This document shows, one piece after another, positions 47,101-59,100 of a stretch of DNA of 64,000 nt. A program made the translations under genes and the position numbers. The stretch comes from Sipunculus nudus (taxonomy: Eukaryota; Annelida; Sipuncula; Golfingiida; Sipunculidae). Each line of letters starts with the position of its first letter. Positions within the stretch are counted from its first letter, which is position 1. The notes beneath the pieces were generated by a model, which had not been told where the DNA came from, searched no databases, and saw only the letters and a list, made by a program, of their open reading frames with translations. The stretch covers positions 28,893,340 to 28,957,339 of the forward strand of contig CM049322.1 in assembly GCA_026874595.1 (NCBI GenBank), in the 5' to 3' direction.

Positions 47101-50100
47101 AAAAGTCTCCGTGGAAACATGAAATTAGGTCTCTGTTACTCATATCCTCCGAGCAATGGGGCTTGTTAGTACCCCTCAGAATAGTGAAAAAAATTTATAC
47201 AAAAGCTCAAGTATCTGAATAACTGATGCATTGATCACCTTGATTCTTTGCATGAATATTGGCCATGGCGTGTTCAGTTCCTGCAAACTGGTGGTGCCAC
47301 CTGTATTTATTCTAATTTTTACGATTTTATTTCTCTTTTTTGATACCTTAAAAGAAGCAGTCATCTGTTGACAGGGAGCAATTCTTAACCCCTGGACCTT
47401 GAACCTTCTAACTTGACATCAAAGGAGGTTCACAGAAAAGTCTCTATGGAAATCTGAAATATGATCTCTGTTACACATATCCTCTGAGCTATCCCCCAGA
47501 ATAATTAAAAATGTGATACAAAAACTCTGTGTTAGGTTCCAGAGAACTACTCTGAGACCCTTGGACCAATCTTTCCGAAACCCAGCAAAGTTTTTCCTTC
47601 ACCTATGTTGTTGTGCCTAACAAAGACAGATGGCACCACGAGTTATCCTTTCTGTGCAGTGCGAATCTGGGTGTCTTTTAGATAACAGCCCATATCTCAG
47701 AAGTGGTTCAATGTACCGTGCTGGAACTTTGCATGTCCATAGATCTTAGATCTTTCCATCTCATAATTGCGACTGGTGGCGCCACCTACAGTACGTTTTG
47801 TGTAGTGTCCATCTGTACATATGCCATCTGTTCGTCTTAGTGGTTCTTCAATGTAATGGGTTGAAATTGTGCATGCTCAGAGATCCTCAACACCTTCACC
47901 TCGCAAACAAGACTGGTGACGCCGTCTCCAATTGTTTTCGTGTGGCGTCTATCAGTATATTTGCTTTCTGTGAAAATTGCTCATATCTAAGAAATGGTTC
48001 AAGATATTGGTCTGAAATCTGGCATGTCCATTTATCTTGGAAAGTTTTTCTCATAAACCAGACAGGTGGCGCCATATACTTTCCCGGTTTTGTAGAATAA
48101 ACAAATGCCCTTTTATCAGGAGTATTATGCCATATTTGCCTGAATTGGTGCATACCCATAGATCATGGACTCCTCCACCTAGTACTCAAGAATGGTGGAG
48201 TTACATGCAATCATTTTCCTGTGGCGTCCATGAGTACATGCGCTTTGGTGAAAATTGCTCATATCTCAGGAGTGATTCAATGTATTGGTCTGAAATTTGG
48301 CATGTCCATCCATCTTTGGAAATTTTCTCGTAAACCAGACAGTTGGCACCACCTACCTTCCTGTTTCTGTAGAATAAATTAATGTTCTTTTCTTAGGAAT
48401 GGTGTGCCATATTGGCCTGATATTGTGCATGTCCATACACCTTGGACTCCTCCATCTTGAACTTAAGATTGGTGGTGCCATCTACAATTGTTTCCCTGTG
48501 GCGTCCGTACCTACATGTGCTTTTGGTGAAAATTGCTCATATCTTAGGAGTGGTTCAAGATATTGGTCTGAAATTTGGCAAGTCAATTCGTCTTGGAGAG
48601 TTTTCTCATAAACAAGATATTTCTAAAGACTCTTCACAAAATTCATGATTTTTTAGCACTCTGGCAGTCATTTTGCTCATTGTTCAACATTCCTTGAATT
48701 CAGCTGAGCGTCATGGCCCATGGACCACTTGTTTAGTACACTTTTTGACAACACCTTTAATGTGCGGGAATTTTTTTTTAACTCAGCTTATTGGAAGATC
48801 CCTCTGCATGTTTGTTGAATTTCTGACCACAGGATTACAAGCCTGGCTCGCACGGGTTACTGAACGGCGGTCAACTTGTACCCGATACAGGAAATGATTC
48901 GTTACCATATAGACGGATTTTTAGTTTGGTTTGTGAATTCACATGTATTGTTTCGTGTTGAATCATCGCTGGTATAGCCTAATGCTAGGATTATCGTCTG
49001 TTTACCACGATATCAATGAAACAAGACGGATGGTCGTATATTCCCCGTACGGTTTGTACCCCGACTCAAGTTAGGCTTACCAGTCCAGTTTAAATGCATA
49101 TCGAGTCGTGCATTCACGGCTTGAATCATTACTCTAGCCCTATACTTAGCTTAGAATGACTTCAGTAAGGGACGAGCATTCTAACGATCAATATATTAAA
49201 ATGTTGCTACCTAGTAACACATAGGGTGTGCATGGGTCATCCTTCACTTATGATCCTCAATACCCAACTGGAATATAAAAAAATACAAAATATACTTCTT
49301 CGTCTCCATGGTGATCTTTGGTTTGTACCTAGTAACGTGGGGCAATCAGTCTCTCACAAGACAAACCTCTGGTAGAAAGCAGTGTCAAGGAACGCGGTTA
49401 CAGACGCAGGCAGCCTAAGACCTGGTTGTCAAAGACGATGATGGGCCCAGAACAGCTCAGTCAGCTTACTCCACAGCGGGGCAGTGTTGCAATTTATCCC
49501 TAGTACCTTCAGAACTTGTTACCAGTGACTGTTCCGCATAAAACAAAATGAAGCATGTATTTCTTTTACCTCGTACTCAGCATTCAGGGAACAGCCACCA
49601 GTAACATTAATGAAACTGCGTTTTTCATTTTCGGCAGCAATGAACCTGACAAGACAACAACTTAGGACGCCGACCGAAGAGTACTTTTAGTGAGTCAAGT
49701 TTGTTTACTTTACAATTTACATGAGCGACTATTTCTGTAAAGCAAATCGTAATTAGAAAAGTATTGTAGATATAAATATATATAAAAACCGTGTAATAAA
49801 AGTTTATAAGAAATGTGAGTTTATGCCTCTGCTGTCTTCAACTTCTTTACTGAATAAGTGAACATTCTCCTATAAGAGCTGTAGTTCTGACAAGGCGTCT
49901 AACATAAGAGGCCAAAATCAATTCCCAATAGAAGTCAATATCTGAGATTTATTTACAGCCGACGTGTACTGCAGATATCAGATGGTATAGACAACATGGG
50001 CGGGGTTGTCTGGCAGCTCGCTCTGTGTCTCCTCATCGCATGGACGGTCGTCTTCCTCGTGCTGATCAAAGGCATCAAGTCGCTGGGCAAGGTTACAATC

Positions 50101-53100
50101 TGAATATATGATTACTCCTTAGTATAACCACTGATTTCGGAGTAGGCCTAGTGGTAATGAAGTGTTTTTAATGTCTGAATTAATCTTAAATATTAGACAT
50201 GGACATTTAAAAAAAAGTCAAATGTGTATTGTGTTTCTCTGATTAAAAAACATAACGAATGAAAAATTCAACAGCTGAAGATGATCATCCCAGCTAGTTT
50301 CAAATAGGAAAACTTGTTTTTTTTGTTGTTGTTTATCTGTGTCTTGAGTGTCGCATATTGTTCATGACTGGTTGTGTGTATATTCATCAGGTTGTATATT
50401 TTACCTCCACGTTTCCGTACCTGATGATGACGGTGATGCTGATCCGCGGAGCGACGCTGGAGGGAGCGGCCACCGGTATCAGATATTATCTCACTCCAAA
50501 CTTCACAAGGCTCTCTGAGTCAGAGGTTCGAGATTTATTTTGATTTATAATAATGGCTGTTAAATCATAAATATTCATGAATTATAAATATTCATATGCA
50601 GTAGTTATACAAGTATGTCAAAATGGTAACGAAGGTCAGCGCCAGTGATCTCGAGCCGGTCTATCTTACCGGTGTATAATATGAACACAAGCACTTTTCA
50701 CATTAAACAAAAATAAAGCCAGATTAATCTCTATATTGTGTTTTAGTATTAATAATGGTATAACAATAGAAAAATATTTATATAATTTTATATGATCATA
50801 TGAACCCTTCATTTGCTACCTACCCATGGACACACCAAAATTTTGATCTGCGAGTAAAGACCCTCGAAAATTTGGATTTTTAACGTCACGTAATCCTGTG
50901 CTAAATACTACTGTGTCTATACACCAGGTGTGTGGGTGCATGTAATGGTGAGAACATTGCCTTAATATAACAAGTCACTTATGTTGAGATATTTTTAGTA
51001 TCAATACAAAAGTAGAAGTCTTTTTAAAGAGACAAAAAAGAATATATTTTATTTTTTATTAATGTTACGTCAGACCCTGTGTGCTTGGAGTGTTTTGGAT
51101 TGTAGGTGTGGTCGGACGCCGCCAGTCAGATTTTCTTCACCCTCAGCACGTGTTCTGGTGGTCTCATCGCCATGGCGAGTTATAATCAGTTTTCAAACAA
51201 CATACTCAGGTGAGAGATGCCGAACACTTACCAAATGAACACACTCCTTCCATCTCAAGATGCCAGTTTCCGTGGGGTCTATTACAAGAGGACTGGTTAT
51301 AGTATATATGTAAAACGGATAATAACCTAGCAGTCTCGGTTTAACAAATAAATACATGTATACCCTAAGTTCTCATTTAGCCATATTGCATCGTTATAAA
51401 GTTTAAGCATATTTATAAACATGAAAGTCTTTATATAGGCCTACAACACATATGGTCAATGTTATACATGTATAGTGAGATATGTCATACATTTATTACT
51501 GTGTACGGACACCTACGTGTTGTTGCTTTCCTCACAGAGATGCGGCCTTGATCCCGGCCATAAACTGCGCCACCAGTCTGTTCGCGGGGTTTGCCATATT
51601 CAGTGTCCTGGGCTTCATGGCTAACCTCAAGAGAGTCACTGTGGACCAGGTCGCTGTAGCAGGTATACCACTATTTTCCGTAATGTCTTGAAACAACCCT
51701 CCCAGGATATTGTTACTAGTTTCTTTAAAGGGGCCCAATCACCTATCTGACCTTTAAAAACTAAAGGTAATCCTTTTTTTATACAAATAGTTCAGAAAAC
51801 GTTGATATCACCGCATCCAGGCTGCCTGTTTTGTTTATATCAACGTGTTTATAATATGGGGGGGGGGGGGGCGAGAAAATAATCAAAACAAATCCAACAA
51901 GGGCATCTAGAAGAAAGTCAGATAAACTTGAGCTTTGCAAAAGGCGTTTTTCAACAAGTGACCCTTCTATACCTTATGTTACATGTTTTTAACTTTTGTC
52001 AATATTGCTGTGTTTACAAACATGTTGTTGATAAACAAGTTCACACATCCTTCTAGAAGGCCGTAAAAGAACTTTTCACAACCTGAATTTCCCTTAGATC
52101 ATTAATATATACACAGAAGAAACCAGGAATCACATAAATCTTTTTCAAAATGTAGGTGAGTGTTTATTCTGTATTATAAACTATTAATTTAATCATTATT
52201 AATAATTCTTAATTATGTTGAATATGAGATAATAAAAGTTTATGCCGATCAGTTTATTTCAAACACGATATATAACAATATTACTTACTAATTTACCCTT
52301 TTATGGGGGGGGGCCTTTCCTGAGTAAATCACTTGTCAGTTAGAGAATTCTGGACTGCGGTTTTGCACAAAATGGTATAGTTGGCTTGAACAATCACAGC
52401 CATATATCACATCACTAAGGCTTCCATTCTTAAAAACATTAGTACTGTTTACATGATCATAATGCAGTTGTGATAAGAGATAAGAATGCAGATGTGAAGA
52501 GAGAATATTAATTAATTATTATTTTTTTTAATTATAACAACTTGTTGTTGTTTGGAAATATCTTTCGTATACCAAAAAGTCAGAGAGCAGACATGCAAAT
52601 TTCATGGGACGGACCTAGCTCTGATCTATTTGAACATTTCTTATAAACATCTAGAGACACGGTAATGGCTTTCACGTTATACCTGTCATAAATCATATTA
52701 TTTTGATTTAAATCAGGTTTATTTGATTTAAATCGATTTTTATGTTTGTAACTGAATAAAATGTTCTCATTTACATCAGCTTTGATATCGAAAAAGGTAT
52801 TTGTACTGTATAATGCAGATATACCGGAAAAAATTATCTAAAATAAAATGCTATAGTCTGTGATATAATTAACTTTCCCATTTCGACTACCTATATGAGT
52901 ATATATTTGTCAACAATGAATTTTTACATGATTTTCATGATGTTTTTAACTAGATTACCAACAAAAATAAAAATAAAAAAAAATATTAATTTTTACGCTG
53001 ATTTTAATCATGGTTTCCTTCAATGAATTAAAGCAAATGATTTAAATCAATCATCTCTGCAAATCAGTTGTAATCACGTTAACAAACTATCGAAAAATAT

Positions 53101-56100
53101 CGATATGCGTATCATTATAGCGATAAACCGATATAAGATAATATCGTGTTCCCCTATTGAGAACATAGTAGCGAATGGTGCATCCAGCTCCAAATTTTAT
53201 ACAAACTACACCCGATCTCGTTGGTCTGATAACAGGACCAACGATCAAACCAACGTGAGTGGTTTATGTACAGGAAAGGATGTAATAGCAGTAGTTTGTA
53301 AGCTACTAATATATATGGAACACAGAAACCGTGCTTACACACGCTCCAGACCTAATGCTGAAGCATTTCATTGTCTAAAGCAATATAACTTAAGATGAAT
53401 GGTCTGAACAATAAGAAAAAAGAATTTCCCCCATTATAAATATGATGGTATCTGTAGAGAATGGTTAGGGATCTAGCATCAATTCTAGGTAAAAGATAAA
53501 CGATCTATATCAGTTTAATTTAAAAACGTAATGGACAGACACTGATATATGTCGCCCTGGACGTATATATAAAGTTGATTGAAGGTGGTGTAGTCTATCA
53601 CAGCTTGTATTAGCTCTTGTTCGGTTCAGGGGTTACACGTGCTATAGAAGTCTCGCCATTTTACATTTAAAGTTTTTCGGGCTCGATTGAAACTATGCTT
53701 TCTACACTTTTCTTTAACCCCATATGATACCCCAAAATATCAGTTTCGTTTTTCTGCCATAAAACCGCACCATATGATAACCATCCATCCTTTTTAATAC
53801 AGATTTAATGGTTACAATAAAACTATGAACTTATTTCCAAATGAAAAAAAAAGCCTGCCAATGTATGTGGTCGACATTATCAAGTACTCACCATGTGAGA
53901 CTGGTGAAAAACAATCATCGTATTTGTATACAATATATGCAACTTCTTTCCATTTATAAGGACATAGTTGGTATAACTACAAATGCGTGTTTCAATTCTT
54001 TCCTAGGTCCTGGTCTTATATTCGTTGTTTACCCAGAAGGCATTGCCCAGTTGCCCCCGCCAACTTTATGGGCTATACTCTTCTTTTTCATGTTGCTGAC
54101 GTTAGGATTCAGTTCGCAGGTTTGTAATACACATATATAATATTGTTATATATACTGGTACATGTAATATCCATATATAATACTGTTATATATACTGGTA
54201 CATGTAATACACATATAAAATACTGTTATATATACTGGTAACTGTAACACACATATATAATATTGTTATATATATTAGTACATGTAATATACATATATAA
54301 TATTGTTATATATATTAGTACATGTATTATACATATATAATATTGTTATATATACTGGTACATGTAATATCCATATATAATATTGTTATATATACTGGTA
54401 CATGTAATACACATATAAAATACTGTCATATATACTGGTACATGTAATTCACATATATAATATTGTTATAGATCCTTGTATCCGTAATACATCTATATTT
54501 TTATATATACTGGTACCTGTAATACATCTGTATTGTTATATATACTTGTATCTGTAATATATATCTATATATTTGCAAACGCACATGCTTACACACACAA
54601 GAAAGTGTTTGTTGTCCTGTTTACTGATGACTGTTTATTCTTCTCCAGTTTTCCATCGTGGAGTGTGTGTTTGTTGCCTTGATGGACGAGTTTCCTGGCG
54701 TACTCAGAAAAAATCCCGTCCGTCCCATGATTCTTCGCGGGGTCTGCATATCGATATTTTTCCTGATATCGTTACCAATGGTTACAAACGTGAGTATACG
54801 CATGCTTATAATAAATAGGAAACTCTTTACATATCCTTCCTGTTGGATTACTCAGAGCAAAGCATAAAGGTATAATCATTTTTGAGAGGTATATATAAAT
54901 ACATTTATTATCCCGTCTGTTTCAGGGTGGATTTTATCTGTTCACGATAGCGGATCGCTTTGCCGGAGGCTTCCCTAGGATTTTCATTGGACTTTTTGAA
55001 CTGATAGCAGTTATATGGGTTTACGGTAGGTATCAATTGGCCCTGGTAGTTGTTATATGGGTTTACGGTAAATATCATTTTTACCCTGGTAGCTGTTATT
55101 TGTGTTGATGTTGGAGCATTACGAGATTCATTTTAATCTTAGTCGATTTCTCTTATTCTGTGTTGATGGAAGGTCTTTGCAGTTTTCATTTTTATCTCTT
55201 TTTGTGCTCGTGATAAAGGTAGCTGTAACTTTTAAATACGCTGCTCCTAATACGAACTCGATTAACGTTTTTTAAAGAATACCCATGGACTAATTTTCCC
55301 GCAATACTTGGTGAAATTTTATTTCATTTAAGTAACTAATGAACACAAAAAACTTGACGTTCATGTATGACCGAAGCCTCCTCATCTTAGCATGTATATA
55401 TACATGTCGCTACCAACATTCTGGACCAGCGGACCCGGTATATTTCCAGCATGATGATCAAACTTTGCTGTATGTTCTACGTAAGCACAGGAATATATGA
55501 ATCAACATCTGTCATAATTGCCACGGTTCAAAGCGTTGTCCTTATATCGCTTGTCAAATTTACCCGCCAGAACAAAGGCGGTCCATAATATCCGTGAATT
55601 GCGACCCTGGATATACAAACTTTATTGTGGTTATGGCAAAGAATGCTTCAAATAAAATATATTATTGCGATCCGGATTATCGCCAAAATATAATGGATTG
55701 TTCTTTAGTATTTCCCTAATAGTCCACATACTTTCATCAAAATTCGTTGGTAATATTTTAAGGATGTAGACCAATCAATTAACCATCCAGCAGCGGAACA
55801 TAACACCTGTCGTGGTTATGGTGAACCCTTGTGCTATTATGTATAATTTGATGGTACAGAACGTCTTCCGCAGGTTCACTACTAGAGAGCTTGTTACTGG
55901 AGAATGAGACCCTGGCTCTGATTGGCTAGACATATTGATGAAACCCTGGCTCTGATGGCTAGACGTATTGATGAAACCCTAGCTCTGATTGGCTAGACAT
56001 ATTGATGAAACCCTGGCTCTGATTGGCTAGACATATTGATTTATCCAGACTTCTTGGCCAGTTGGACATTTACCCAATGGCCTGCAGATGGAGTTCTTAA

Positions 56101-59100
56101 TCCAGTGTAGGTGCATGTGCTTGCCCGTCACCAGTATTCCCGACGCTAAATGACTGGCCAAATGCCGTTTGTCTTTGCTGGAGGGGATACCTAGCTCATG
56201 GCTAACAGGACTTAATTTTTTTTATCTTGTTCAATACAAAAAGGCGTCCAACAACAGAGGGGGTTGCGGCGCCACCGTGTGACTGTGTAAGAGACTAATA
56301 GACAAGCTTAATGTACAGAGACATCTATCGGTAATTCCGGGCACCATTATTTCACTTGTTTGTCTTCTTGTTTCTTGAGACGCCGTTGATGGGCACAGAT
56401 TACAGATTACATTTTGCAATAATAATGTTCACACAATTAGAGAAAGTTCTCCTCCATTTTAGGAACGAAGGTGACGATAAGGTCGGGATTGTTGTCACTT
56501 TAAATGTCTGGAAAATAATAAAATTATAGAATCTGGGTAAAAATACAATGCCATCTTGTGGAGTGTACTATGGTAGATTCTATGCCTGTAGAAGGTGGCA
56601 CAGAATCTAACAATAATGTTATCTCATTTTATGGTTTCAGTCGGACACACGTGGTTGCTAGGAGACATGTTCTTCATCAACAGTTAGTATTTCGGTTTAA
56701 CACGGCGACTCAGTGTGACTGTTATGGGTATATGTTTGTTGTATTTTTAGGTTATACACGTTTTGCGGGCGATATAGCATTGATGATCGGGAAGACACCA
56801 AATATATACTTCCGTGCGTGTTGGTGTGTGATATCACCGGTCACAATTGTAGTAAGTCAAGCTATATTTTAGTTATAAATTTATCCCCAATGACGTAATG
56901 AGCGCTCTCAAAATGTTTTTACCTCTTTTCTTTTAACCAAAAAAAGAGACGCCACCGGGTAATAGAGCGCTTATCAGAAACTCAAAGTAAAGGACGCCTT
57001 GCGGGTCAATTTCATTTATAACATTTTAAGATAAGAAAGCTTGTCCGCATACATTTTGAGCGTATTTATATCTTTCTTTATAGTGAAGGCATTATGTTTA
57101 TACCGATTTTCACTGACGATCTGTTGATTTTGAGGTGACATATCGTATTTTGTGTCATTTTCAAAGCATGAACGCACCATGACATTTCCAGGGGGTGCCA
57201 CATATAAGATGTAACAGCCATTGACCTTATAACTTATGCATTAGCCAATTATTTCCAAATGCACAGACAACTCTGAGGCTCGATCACAGCCGAAGTTATT
57301 CCGACTTACCCAAAAACAATTCTGATATCAGCTGTCATTTGCTTAAAAACTAACATGTTTCAACGTATCGAAACAAAGAAAAGTTTGTGGCCTGAATGTG
57401 CTGGCAGATTTCAAACTGGTACAGTTTAATTACAAAGGAATTCGTGTAGATTAAAGCAAGCAAAACTGCCATGTTTTGACGTAACACTCGGCGAAAGTCA
57501 TCAAACTGGCGCGACCTATTCCACAATAGTCCTAAATATTAAACCAACCGACCAGAAAGTTAAAAAAAACATCGAAATTCCATTACACGGCACAGATGGT
57601 TTAGATATATTTGGAGCGGAAAACAATGGTATTTAAAGTAAATACGGTATGGACGATTCCATCATATCATCGTAGTGCTGTTCTAGGTTAAGTCATGCCC
57701 TTTATTGAAGATTCTGGGGAATGTTTAGCTGCTTATCGTGGGAAAATATCCTTTTGCTGGCAAATATTTTTTAGTCTTTCGAAACCTTGACATAATTGCA
57801 TCATCATCAAGCGAGTTGGGAAAATAACAGTGGCCACAAGTGCTGTTTAAGCTTGAACCGTTTTCTTAGAGAAATCCCTCAAAAATCCATGAGGCCGCTC
57901 GTTACGGTGTGGGGTGCTCGTTACGCTAAATATGGTATGCGTTTTTTACGTGGGGATGAATAGCTCGTCAAAACATATATTCGTAAGCTCGTTTATTGTT
58001 TTGAAAATCCTGGTTTTCCTCTCTGTGATTGTTGTTGTATTGTAGGCCATCGTGGTGTTCCGAGCGGTCCGATACCAGCCTCCTCGTCTCGGGGACTACG
58101 TGTTTCCCAATTGGGCTGTGGTTATGGGCTGGCTGATGGTGGCGTCTGTGGTCGTATGGATTCCCGTCTATTTAATAATTAGCTACTGCGTTCGCGGAGG
58201 CGCAAAGGTTAGTCGGTTTCACAGTACACATAAATAGTAAATCATATTGTCATATTTCCACAGTCTGACCATATAAACATAATCATACTTGTGTTCGAAC
58301 CTACTTTACTCTAAAATTAAAGTTACTTACGTTGAGTCCCTTTGTTTTAAGGCACTTTCATAGTATAAAGTGGAACATTGGCATCTACGCTTATATCAAT
58401 GAGCATTGTGTTCTTGTATTGTTCAGTTCATAATATATGTGAACATGAGGTTTACGCTAAACATAAAGGCGTCCAAGTAACACACAGTCGTCTATATACA
58501 GGCGTCAACGTATGTAAAATCCCTGTCTGAAACTAAATAATATGAAGGCCCTTTAAGAGCCTTCATATTATCTTATTTCAGACATGGATTTTTTTTAATT
58601 TGCAAAGTGGCCTCTCTTTGTGTAGTTATAACATTCGATTTTTTCGAAGTCGTCCTGTCTTGAGGCATGATAGATACTATCACTACTACTAATAAAATTT
58701 TTAATATTACAATCATCATCATCATCGCCACCACCACTATTATTATTATTATTATTGTTATTATTATTATTAAACTGGAAGACGAAGGGAAAACCAAAGT
58801 ATTGTATGGGTAGAATTATTATTGATGATTTTGAAAATATAAACGAATTCCAATGGCCTTCAAATTTAACTCACAATAAAATTATAAAATAGATTTTTTT
58901 ACATGACAGACTTTTATGAAGACAGCGGCTCCCCTGCCGGAGTGGGGACCTGCCAACCCTGAGAACAAGGTGGGTCGCTACGCCCCGGCCTTCATAAAGG
59001 TCAAGGACACCAGCTACAGCAGCCCGCTTCATGGAGAGTTCATTCTGAGGTCAAGACCGGTAAACGGCCAAGCTATCGGGATGACAGAAATCACCGACGG

